DNA of 64,000 nucleotides from Burkholderia pyrrocinia (GTDB lineage: Bacteria; Pseudomonadota; Gammaproteobacteria; Burkholderiales; Burkholderiaceae): assembly GCF_018417535.1 (NCBI RefSeq), contig NZ_CP070977.1:2108001-2172000 (forward strand). Reading direction: 5' to 3'. This document shows positions 37,089 to 47,203 of this stretch, piece after piece (the stretch's first letter is position 1; the number at the start of each line of letters is the position of its first letter). The translations under genes and the position numbers were made by a program. The notes under the pieces are model-generated. The model saw nothing but the letters and a program-made list of their open reading frames with translations. It ran no database searches and was not told the origin of the DNA.

Positions 37089-37337
37089 CGGGTTGGTCTC
37101 TGTTCTGGATTATTTATTTAAATTTTTTGCAATCCTTTCTTTATTACAGCAACCAGTCGCTAATTGACGTTCCCGTCGAATTCAATTCCGTCGATAAAAC
37201 ATATGCAGAAATCAACCAACAGTCAAATAAGCTCGGCGCGCTGGCGCGAACGGATTAAGCCATGCCTTAATTCGAATAATGTCGCCGCGCATATCCTGCA
37301 GGCGACATGCAATCAAGGGGCCGGCAACCCCCGCAAA
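37089..37337. other. AT-rich gap upstream of the S53 peptidase gene
   Basis: The gap is AT-rich, including TTATTTATTTAAATTTTTT at 37111-37129. No gene was found. It probably contains the promoter of the minus-strand protease gene; AGAGACC close to its start is a weak ribosome-binding site. The composition is unlike the rest of the window. Confidence 0.5.
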
Positions 37338-37371
37338 CAAAAATGCCGTTCAGTACGCTACTGAACGGCAT
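37338..37371 (-). terminator. Terminator of the wbpM-like operon
   Basis: ATGCCGTTCAGTA (37343-37355) and TACTGAACGGCAT (37359-37371) form a perfect 13-pair stem with loop CGC. On the minus strand it is followed by TTTTTGTTT, an intrinsic terminator 50 bases past the gene ending at 37422. Confidence 0.9.
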
Positions 37372-37421
37372 GGATTCCGCGAGACACCTGGTTTTGGCTA
37401 TACGACAACCCGTCGACGCGA

Positions 37422-39302
37422 TTACTCGCTGGAAACCGCCCGCTTCGGCACGCTCTGCAGCACCGGCGCAACCGCTGTCTGATATTCCGGCACCCAGCGC
37501 CGCAAATCGCGCCGCACCTCGTCGTCGCTCAGCACGCGATGCTGCATCAGCCACGGCAGCAATTCATCGAGCAGGTTGTCCGGCACTTCGCGCGCACGCG
37601 CGATCCGCAGTTTCGGATGGGGCGTGCGCGTCGTCGCCTCGTCGTCCGCGAGCAGTTCCTCATAGAGCTTCTCGCCGGGCCGCAGCCCGGTGAACTCGAT
37701 CCGGATCTGATCCTCGGAGAAACCGTACAGGCGGATCAGGTCGCATGCCAGATCGACGATCTTCACCGGCTCGCCCATGTCGAGGATGAAGATCTCGCCG
37801 CCGTGCCCCATGCTCGACGCCTGCAGCACGAGCTGCGACGCTTCCGGGATCGTCATGAAGAACCGCGTGATCTCCGGGTGCGTGACCGTCACCGGGCCGC
37901 CCTTCGCGATCTGCTGCTGGAACTTCGGAATCACGCTGCCCGCGCTGCCGAGCACGTTGCCGAAGCGCACGGTCTCGAACTGCGTGCGCCCGCTCGTCTG
38001 CTGCAGCGCCTGGCAGGCCATTTCGGCGAGGCGCTTGCTCGCGCCCATCACGTTGGTCGGATTGACGGCCTTGTCGGTCGAGATCAGCACGAAGTGACGC
38101 ACGTCGTGGCGGATCGCCGCGCGGGCCACGCGATACGTGCCGAGCACGTTGTTGCGCAGCGCCTGCCAGGCGTTGTGCTCCTCCATCAGCGGCACATGCT
38201 TGTAGGCGGCCGCATGGAACACGATGTGCGGCGCATGGCGCGACATCACCTGGTCGAGCAGTAGCGAATCCTTCGCGTCGCCGATGATCGGCAGGACCGG
38301 CAAGTCGGGGAAGCGCTCGCGCAGTTCCTCGGTGAGCCGGTACATCGCGTACTCGGACAGGTCGAACGCGACAAGCTGCGCCGGCGCAAAGCGCAGGATC
38401 TGCCGGCACAGCTCGGAGCCGATCGAGCCGCCCGCGCCCGTCACCATCACGACGCGGCCGCGCAGCAGCGCCTCGACGTGCGGCGTGTCGATCGTCACGG
38501 CGTCGCGGCCGAGCAGATCCTCGAGATCGATGTTCCGCACCTGCGACAGGAAACCCTGCCCCGGCATCAGCGCGGTCAGCGACGGCAGCACCATCGCCTT
38601 CACGCCGGCCCGCACGCACAGCGTCGCGACGCGACGCTGCACCTCGACCGACGCCGACGGAATCGCGATGATCGCGTACTCGACCTTCATCGCGTCGGTC
38701 CAGTGCTTGAGATCGTTGAACGAGCCCAGCACCTTGTAGCCGTAGATCTCGCGGCCCTGCTTCGTGACGTCGTCGTCGAGCAGGCCGACGAGGCGCCATT
38801 CGCCGGAGCGCGACAGTTCGCGCGCGAGACTCGCACCCGCCGTGCCAGCGCCGAGCACCAGCACCGGCTTGCCCTTCCCGACGAGCCCGCCGTACAGGTA
38901 ATACTCCTTCGTCGCGCGATACAGCGCACGCGCGCCGCCCATCGCGAGGAACAGCATCAGCGGCGACACGAGCAGTACCGAGCGCGGAATGATCGGCACC
39001 GGCTGGAACATCACGGCGCCGATCATCACGATCACGCCGCCGCCGACCACCGCCTTCGCAATGCGCATCAGGTCAGGCAGGCTCGCGAACACCCACAACC
39101 CGCGATACAGGCCGAACCCGTGGAACATCAGCGCGTAGACCGGCAGTACCCACGTCAGCGCCATCAGCGCGCCGCTCAGGAAATCATGCGGAACGCTGCC
39201 ATTGAAACGAACGAGATAAGCGAACAACCATGCGGCGACAACCGCCGTCAGGTCGAACAGGAAAGCACTCAGCGACAGCCACGATGCTTTGGATCGCAAC
39301 AT
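37422..39302 (-). CDS. WbpM-like UDP-GlcNAc 4,6-dehydratase (membrane)
   Basis: This 626-residue protein of the WbpM/PglF/CapD family has four N-terminal membrane helices (about 10-135), a first Rossmann domain (PVLVLGAGTAGASLAREL) and the SDR dehydratase domain (VMVTGAGGSIGSELCRQI, ISTDKAVNPTNVMGASKR with the family-specific catalytic Met-Lys in place of Tyr-Lys). It makes UDP-4-keto-6-deoxy-GlcNAc, the precursor of N-acetyl-quinovosamine and N-acetyl-fucosamine. Its position next to wbpL- and wbpV-like genes supports this use. Confidence 0.92.
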   Translation of the reverse strand: MLRSKASWLSLSAFLFDLTAVVAAWLFAYLVRFNGSVPHDFLSGALMALTWVLPVYALMFHGFGLYRGLWVFASLPDLMRIAKAVVGGGVIVMIGAVMFQPVPIIPRSVLLVSPLMLFLAMGGARALYRATKEYYLYGGLVGKGKPVLVLGAGTAGASLARELSRSGEWRLVGLLDDDVTKQGREIYGYKVLGSFNDLKHWTDAMKVEYAIIAIPSASVEVQRRVATLCVRAGVKAMVLPSLTALMPGQGFLSQVRNIDLEDLLGRDAVTIDTPHVEALLRGRVVMVTGAGGSIGSELCRQILRFAPAQLVAFDLSEYAMYRLTEELRERFPDLPVLPIIGDAKDSLLLDQVMSRHAPHIVFHAAAYKHVPLMEEHNAWQALRNNVLGTYRVARAAIRHDVRHFVLISTDKAVNPTNVMGASKRLAEMACQALQQTSGRTQFETVRFGNVLGSAGSVIPKFQQQIAKGGPVTVTHPEITRFFMTIPEASQLVLQASSMGHGGEIFILDMGEPVKIVDLACDLIRLYGFSEDQIRIEFTGLRPGEKLYEELLADDEATTRTPHPKLRIARAREVPDNLLDELLPWLMQHRVLSDDEVRRDLRRWVPEYQTAVAPVLQSVPKRAVSSE

Positions 39303-39314
39303 CGGCGGGAAACC

Positions 39315-40331
39315 TCAATAGTTGTTTTCGGCGGCCGACTGAAACCGGCGCCAACGCATGTCGATCAACCACCCGAACCATGCCAGGACGCCATACCACG
39401 CGAAGAACGACAGCCATTGCTGCAGTTCGGGGCGGCCCTTCGCCCACACGGCGACAATTATGCCGGCGAGCATGATGAGGTACCAATAAAGAGCGGTCCG
39501 ACCGTGACCTACGCCCGATCGGACCATCCTTTGATAATAATGCTCGCGGTGCGCTTGCCAGAACTTTTCACCACGTAACAGGCGTCTCGAAAGTGTTACA
39601 GATGCGTCGGCAATAAAGGGCGCAAACACCATCGCGGGAAACCAGATCGGCCAGACGTCGGTACGCCAGCCCCAGTAACCCAGCGCGCCAGCCAGGAAGC
39701 CGAGCGGAATCGAGCCGGCGTCGCCGAGGAACAGCCTGGCCGGGTGGAAATTGAGCAGAAGAAAGCCCAGCGCCGCGCCGGCGACCGCCGCGCCCGCCGC
39801 GACGAGGTCGGGCGACGCGTGCACGCCACTAAGCGCCGCGACCGCGTACCCGCCGAAGCCGAACAGTGCCATGCCGCCCGCGAGGCCGTCGGCGCCATCC
39901 ATGAAGTTGTACAGGTTCGTCAGCCAGACCATCGCGAAGCCCACGCCGACGAGCAGCCACCAGGGTGCGTCGGCCGGAAAGACGACGATCAGCGCGACGA
40001 CTGCCGCGAGGTGCGCCGAAAACCGCACGCGGGCAGGCAGGCCGCGCCGGTCGTCGATCTGCGACATCGCGGCCAGCCCCGCCGCGGCGATGGCGACCAG
40101 CCACAGTCGAGGCGCCAGCGCCAGCAGCGCAACGATGCATACCGGCACGATGCCCCATCCGCCGACGCGCGGTGTCGGCAGCGTATGGAGCGAACGATCG
40201 TTCGGAATGTCGGTGGCGAGGCGCCATGCGAGGCCGGTCGCAAGCAGCATGCGCAGGATGGCCGTCGATGCGATGGCAGCGACCAACGCCACCACGACCG
40301 CAGCAGGCCATGTGGAGATCGGGAAAAGCAT
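39315..40331 (-). CDS. WbpL-like lipid-linked sugar-1-phosphate transferase (MraY family)
   Basis: This 338-residue membrane protein of the GlcNAc/QuiNAc-1-phosphate transferase family has PNDRSLHTLPTPRVGG, NLYNFMDGADGLAGG (Asp-Asp-like catalytic pair region), FLGDAGSIPLGFLAG and HREHYYQRMVRSG near the C-terminal loop. Its Pseudomonas relative WbpL starts O-antigen by placing FucNAc or QuiNAc phosphate on undecaprenyl phosphate. ATG 40331 is preferred over 40367, which would overlap the preceding gene. Confidence 0.87.
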   Translation of the reverse strand: MLFPISTWPAAVVVALVAAIASTAILRMLLATGLAWRLATDIPNDRSLHTLPTPRVGGWGIVPVCIVALLALAPRLWLVAIAAAGLAAMSQIDDRRGLPARVRFSAHLAAVVALIVVFPADAPWWLLVGVGFAMVWLTNLYNFMDGADGLAGGMALFGFGGYAVAALSGVHASPDLVAAGAAVAGAALGFLLLNFHPARLFLGDAGSIPLGFLAGALGYWGWRTDVWPIWFPAMVFAPFIADASVTLSRRLLRGEKFWQAHREHYYQRMVRSGVGHGRTALYWYLIMLAGIIVAVWAKGRPELQQWLSFFAWYGVLAWFGWLIDMRWRRFQSAAENNY

Positions 40332-40336
40332 GTCGA

Positions 40337-41302
40337 CTATTGTTGTGTATCGCGCGAACGATACCATGCGGCGGTCGCTTCGAGGCCCTGCCGGGTCGTA
40401 TAGGGCGGATGCCAGTCGAGCACGCGCCTGATCCGGCCCGTATCGAGCTGCAGGCTGCCCGTCAGGCGGTCGATGGCCGCGCGGCGGCCGGTCAGCTTCC
40501 CGAGCACGCGCAGCAGTGCCGGAGGCACCGCGATCAGCCGCGCCGGCTTGCCGAGCGCGTCGCCGACCAGACGCAGCAGGCCCGCGACCGACGGCGCGTC
40601 GTCGTCGGCGACGTGAAAGCATTCGCCGGCCGCGCGCGGGTCGATTGCGCAACGCAGCAGCGCATCGGCGAGGTTGTCGACGTAGACGATGCTGCGGCGC
40701 GCTGCAACGGCGCCGAGCGGCAACGGCATCCCGCGCGCGACCGCGTCCATCATCCGCAGGAAGTTGGCACGGACGGTCGGGCCATAGACGAGCGGCGGAC
40801 GAACGACGACGACGTCGAGCCCCGCCGACGCGCCGAACTGCGCGAGTTGCCGCTCCGCGCGCAGCTTCGAACGGCCGTATGCATCCTGTGGTTCGGGTTC
40901 GAAAGCTTCCGACAGCGGCACACCGCCGTCGCCCTCGCCAACCGCCTTGATGCTGCTTGCGAACACGATGCGGCGTACGCCGTGATTGCGCGCCGCCTCG
41001 GCGAGACGCAGGGTGCCGGCGACGTTGGTGGCGTCGAACGCGGCGTCGGGATCGGGCGACTCGTCGCGCATCACGTGCACGCGGGCGGCCAGATGGATCA
41101 CGCAATCGGCGGCCAGATCGGCCGGCCACGCTTTATCCAGGCCATCGAAATCGGCGGTGCCGTGTACCCATTCGCGCACGCCGTCGATGCAGCCGCCCGG
41201 ACGCCGTACCAGTGCGGTAACGGTGTGCCCGGCCTGCAGCGCGCGGCGGCAGACCGCACGGCCGACGAAACCGTTCGCACCGGTGACGACGAGGTGAGTC
41301 AT
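40337..41302 (-). CDS. WbpV-like NAD-dependent epimerase/reductase
   Basis: This 321-residue SDR protein has the nucleotide loop VTGANGFVGRAV, catalytic Ser in FASSIKAVG and Y-x3-K in DAYGRSKL, and IVYVDNLADALL. In P. aeruginosa the equivalent WbpV reduces the C4 ketone made by WbpM to form UDP-N-acetyl-D-quinovosamine or fucosamine. The ATG at 41302 has a strong CCCGGAGGTGG upstream. It is the first gene of the wbpV-wbpL-wbpM minus-strand operon. Confidence 0.82.
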   Translation of the reverse strand: MTHLVVTGANGFVGRAVCRRALQAGHTVTALVRRPGGCIDGVREWVHGTADFDGLDKAWPADLAADCVIHLAARVHVMRDESPDPDAAFDATNVAGTLRLAEAARNHGVRRIVFASSIKAVGEGDGGVPLSEAFEPEPQDAYGRSKLRAERQLAQFGASAGLDVVVVRPPLVYGPTVRANFLRMMDAVARGMPLPLGAVAARRSIVYVDNLADALLRCAIDPRAAGECFHVADDDAPSVAGLLRLVGDALGKPARLIAVPPALLRVLGKLTGRRAAIDRLTGSLQLDTGRIRRVLDWHPPYTTRQGLEATAAWYRSRDTQQ

Positions 41303-41689
41303 CGCCACCTCCGGGTTTGTCGACCGACGGCTCGGCGAAGCGGCATGAAACCGACGGTGGCGCCGGCACGCAGCGCCGGCCAACGCACGCGGCCACCCGT
41401 ACACGACCGGCGTGGGGAAACTGAAAGGGAGGTGGAGACGAACACGTCAGGATCTCGAAGACGGGGAGCATGCCGATCGCCGGTGCCGTCATCGATCGGC
41501 GCCGCATCGAAGCATGCGCGGCCGGCTACAACCATATGGAAAGACAAAGCGATGTTCGGGTTCCGAATCAGATGAAAACCTCGCGCGGCGTGGCTCGCCC
41601 GGCTCGCGGGACGGCGACTTCGCCACTGCGCAATCGCGCCCGAAGGCCATTCGCCGCAAGTGCCGATGGTGCCGCATGGATGCGCGGTC
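41303..41689. other. Long leader/intergenic region before the wbpV-like gene
   Basis: No convincing gene was found. It contains an inverted repeat GCCGATCG (41472-41479) and CGATCGGC (41493-41500) with a 13-base loop. If the promoter at 41690-41719 is used, this would be an untranslated leader of about 380 bases. Confidence 0.5.
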
Positions 41690-41719
41690 ATTGTAACCTT
41701 GCCGGCCGGCAGCAACCAA
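41690..41719 (-). promoter_or_regulatory. Sigma-70-like promoter reading toward the wbpV-like gene
   Basis: On the minus strand TTGGTT (41719-41714) and TACAAT (41695-41690) lie 18 bases apart. The nearest downstream gene on that strand is the wbpV-like gene. Confidence 0.4.
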
Positions 41720-41776
41720 GCCGGGCGCCCCGCATCGGTCGTGCACTGCCGCCGCGCAAACCGGACGCGCCGCCGC

Positions 41777-42967
41777 TCAGGCCAGCAACGTACCCACCTT
41801 GTCGACGAGCGGCGCGATCATCCGCTCCCACCCGTGCTCGTGCTCGACGAAGGTTCGCGCTCGCGCCGCCATCTCGACCGCCGCGGCCTCGTCGGCGACG
41901 AGCTGCTCGATGCGATCGACGAATTCCTCCGGCGTATCCGCAATCAGCAGATCCCGGCCGCTTTCCGCGCCCAGGCCCTCGTGGCCCAGCGATGTGGTGA
42001 CGACGGGCAGCCCGAGCGCCATGTACTCGAGAATCTTGTTCTGCACGCCCGCACCGATGCGCATCGGGCACACGCCGATCGCGCCGTCGGATGCGGCTTG
42101 CGCAACCGACTCGACCCGGCCGGTCACGTCGACGCCGTCATACGCGCGAAATTGTTCGGCCAGTGCGGGCGCGATCGACCCCACGATCCGGAAGCGATAA
42201 TCCGCCCGCTTGCGCAGCAACGGCAGCACGGCCTTCGCGAAAAAGTGGCACATGTCCTGGTTCTGGACCGTGCGCATGTCGCCAATGAAAATCAGGATCC
42301 GGCTCGCCATGCTGCGCGCCATGTACGGCAAGTTCGACAGATCCACGCCGTTCGAACATACCATCACCTTCGCGGCGGACGCGCCCGGAAACAGGTAGTC
42401 ACGGTCGGTCCTGGAAACCAGCACCGACAGGTCGAAATCGTCGACGATCGTGCGCTCGTAGTCGAGCAGGCGTTTCGCCTCGATACCGAACACGCGCGAC
42501 TTCAACCCGCGTGCGTTCTTCAACTGCTTCACACGGCTGTAGTTGAGCGAGATCGCATCGGTCATTTCCAGGATGCGCGGCTTGTCCGACTTGCGTACAT
42601 ACTCGGCGCAGCGCACGAGATGCACGAATACGCCGTCGTGCGACGGCAGCAATCGCGCCACGGCGGCCGCAAACGCGCGACTCCGGTAGTACGCCACCTG
42701 CAGCGGCGTGCGCGTGGGCAGCGCGAGCAGCGTATTGACGTACGACCGCCGGCGGGACAGAAAGACCCGTTCGACCCGGTCGAATACGCCATCGTCCGGC
42801 AACGCGGCGTGCATCTCTTCGTCGGTCTCGCACATGCTCAGCAGCGTCAGCGAGTAATGGCGGGACAGCACACGGCAGAGATGATAGATCCGCAGTTTGT
42901 CGCCGCCGATCACCGGATACGGAAACCGGGGCGTCAGCACCAGCAGCTTCTTCTTGTCCCGACTCAT
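41777..42967 (-). CDS. Glycosyltransferase, GT4-like
   Basis: This 396-residue GT-B protein begins KKKLLVLTPRFPYPVIGGDKLR and resembles the family of sugar transferases with the PEP-CTERM-type (TIGR03087-like) signature. The C-terminal lobe has IFIGDMRTVQNQD and MRIGAGVQNKILEYMALGLP, with Lys-x2-Glu instead of the usual E-x7-E, a known variant. Substrate is unknown. It is the last gene of the minus-strand O-antigen cluster and overlaps the preceding glycosyltransferase by four bases. Confidence 0.82.
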   Translation of the reverse strand: MSRDKKKLLVLTPRFPYPVIGGDKLRIYHLCRVLSRHYSLTLLSMCETDEEMHAALPDDGVFDRVERVFLSRRRSYVNTLLALPTRTPLQVAYYRSRAFAAAVARLLPSHDGVFVHLVRCAEYVRKSDKPRILEMTDAISLNYSRVKQLKNARGLKSRVFGIEAKRLLDYERTIVDDFDLSVLVSRTDRDYLFPGASAAKVMVCSNGVDLSNLPYMARSMASRILIFIGDMRTVQNQDMCHFFAKAVLPLLRKRADYRFRIVGSIAPALAEQFRAYDGVDVTGRVESVAQAASDGAIGVCPMRIGAGVQNKILEYMALGLPVVTTSLGHEGLGAESGRDLLIADTPEEFVDRIEQLVADEAAAVEMAARARTFVEHEHGWERMIAPLVDKVGTLLA

Positions 42968-44040
42968 GACAGACGCGCCCAGAAATCCTGAATCGACGGA
43001 CGAACGGCGGACGCCGAGAAGGTGCGCGCGCGGTCCATGCCGGCGCCGACCGCCACGTCGAATCGCGTGCTGTCGTCCCACACCCTGCGGATCTGTTCCG
43101 CCATGTCTTCCACCGAATAAGGATCGAACTGCAGGCCGCACTCGCCGACGATCTCGGGCATCGACGTCGTGTTGCTGCACGCGACGGGCGTACCGGACGC
43201 CATCGCTTCCAGCAACGGGATCCCGAACCCTTCGAACAACGAAGCAAAGATGAACGCGCGGGCCTGACGGTACTGTTCGCGCAGTTCCTCCCGCGACACA
43301 TAGCCGAGCAGTTCGACGACGCCCGTCAACCCGAGTGCGTCCGCCCGCCCGAGAAAATGCGCGTGATGATCGGACTTGATCCCGGCGATCCGCAGCCGCG
43401 CGTCGTCGCCGAGCGCGGGTCGCGCCGCTGCAAAGGCCTGCAGCAGACGATCGACGTTCTTGCTCGGCACCTCTCCCGCCACCGTGAACAGGTACGGCTG
43501 GCGCGCGGCCTGACTCACCGGCGGCGCGAACCAGTCGTCCGAAATCATGCACGGAATGACGGGGACGTCCGCCTCGCGCAACCCGAACCGCTCCATCAGC
43601 TCCCGCTGCGTGAACCGCGAGATGGTCAGCACGGCATCGGCCCGGCGCACGAGCCGCGGCACCACCTGGCGACGGTAGACGCGCCCGACGGTCTGATACA
43701 GCGATCGCGCCGGCGGCAGCACATGCCACGGCTTCATGTAGATCAGGTCATGGACGACCGCGACCACCCGCGTATTGCCCGTGGACCGCAGCGGCCCCGT
43801 GTTGTACGGGCACAGCAAATAATCGAGCTTCTGCTCGCGGCACAGGCGCGGCAACTCGACCTGCTCCCACCACGGGAAGAAACCGTGCCCGCCGCTGACG
43901 CACGGCCATTCGTCGGCGCTCACGCCGCTTGGCGCCAGGCCCAGCACCGACGCGCCGACCGGCTCCACCAGTTGTCGCGCGAAGCGCCCCATGCCGCGGT
44001 AATTGCCCACCATCCAGGTGATATCCACCCCCAACTTCAC
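42964..44040 (-). CDS. Family 4 glycosyltransferase (rhamnosyl/mannosyltransferase-like)
   Basis: This 358-residue GT4 protein has the E-x7-E motif FEGFGIPLLEAMASG, AGEVPSKNVDRLLQAF in the nucleotide lobe and the N-terminal VDITWMVGNYRGMGR. The GTG start at 44040 is supported by GAGGAG upstream. Its neighbourhood with gmd and rmd suggests a D-rhamnosyltransferase, by analogy with WbpX/Y/Z of P. aeruginosa, but no test of donor is possible here. Confidence 0.85.
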   Translation of the reverse strand: MKLGVDITWMVGNYRGMGRFARQLVEPVGASVLGLAPSGVSADEWPCVSGGHGFFPWWEQVELPRLCREQKLDYLLCPYNTGPLRSTGNTRVVAVVHDLIYMKPWHVLPPARSLYQTVGRVYRRQVVPRLVRRADAVLTISRFTQRELMERFGLREADVPVIPCMISDDWFAPPVSQAARQPYLFTVAGEVPSKNVDRLLQAFAAARPALGDDARLRIAGIKSDHHAHFLGRADALGLTGVVELLGYVSREELREQYRQARAFIFASLFEGFGIPLLEAMASGTPVACSNTTSMPEIVGECGLQFDPYSVEDMAEQIRRVWDDSTRFDVAVGAGMDRARTFSASAVRPSIQDFWARLS

Positions 44041-44065
44041 GCGGCGCTCCTCGAAGCAAATTGAT

Positions 44066-45213
44066 TCATGAACGACGTGTCGCGCCCAGGACGGTTTCGT
44101 AGACGGCCAGCGTCTTCTCCGCACAGGCGGGCCAGTTCAGCTCGCGTGCCCGCGCCAGTCCGGCCGCGCGAAGCGCGTCGGCCTTGCCCGGCTGCTCGAC
44201 GATCATTCTCATGCCGTCCGCGATTTCGCCGATACGGGACGGATCGACCAGGATCGCCGCGTCGCCCGCGACTTCGGGAACGGACGTCGTGTTCGATGCG
44301 ACGACCGGCAGCCCCGAAGCGAAGGCTTCCACCACGGGTAGCCCAAAGCCCTCGCAGAGCGACGCGAACACGAGCGCGCTGGCCGACTGCATCAGCGCGC
44401 GCACGTCGTGGTCAGGCAGATACTGGAGCCAGCGAACGCTGCCATCCCCTTCGGTGCGTAGACGCTCAACGAGATGCTCGCAGCCCCACCCGGCCCGACC
44501 GACGATCACCAGCGGTATGTCGCGACGCAGACCGACAGGCAAGCTCGCATGAGCGTCGAGCACCCGCTCGAGATTCTTCCGCGGCTGGAGGGTCCCGACG
44601 CACAGAAAGAATTGCGCCGGCAAGCCAAGCCGCTTCAGTACCTCATCGCGCTCGGCCCGATCAATCCGCGCGAAGAAGCGGGGGTGCACCCCCAATGGAA
44701 CGACCGAGATTCGCTCCGGGGCGATACCGAAATGCTCGACGATTTCCTGCTTCGAATAGTCGGAGATCGTGATCACATGGTCGGCCCAGGTGCCCGAGCG
44801 TCGCAACAGCCAGCGGCGCAGCGCCGCCAGCCGGATCGTCGTCCATTCGGGATGCGACAACGGAATCGCGTCCATCAGTGTCGCGATGACCGGTGTCGCG
44901 GACAGCTTCGGAATCAGGTGATCGGTCGCATGAAACACGTCGACGCGTTCCGCGCGCAGTGCCTTCTCGTCGATGGCCGTCCACGGCGTCACCGCGCCCA
45001 GCACCGTCGCGACCTCGTGCCGGCCGAGATTCACCGGCGGCCGCGCACCCGGAAACACGTCGTCGCCGACCACCGCACCGAAGCCGGCCGGCACCAGGTC
45101 GACCCCGCCCCGCGCCAGCAACGCCCGCCCCAGTTCGCGCGTATACGAACCGATGCCGTCGACACCGCCATGCGCACTGCTCCGGGCCAGCGCAGTCGTG
45201 CCGAAACCGACCT

Positions 45214-45217
<4 letters not shown>
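44066..45217 (-). CDS. Family 4 glycosyltransferase
   Basis: This 383-residue GT4 protein has an N-terminal lobe with GGVDGIGSYTRELGRALL, VGTLQPRKNLERVLDAH in the hinge and CEGFGLPVVEAFASGLP with the E-x7-E pair. It starts with GTG at 45217 overlapping the stop of the rmd-like gene by four bases (GTGA), preceded by GGAGGGC. The coupling to the reductase argues for a GDP-rhamnose donor. Confidence 0.85.

Positions 45218-47203
<1,986 letters not shown>

Noticed and set aside
41412..41696. Small plus-strand open frame in the gap before the wbpV-like gene
   Set aside because: Arg/Ser-rich translation without ribosome-binding site or family similarity.
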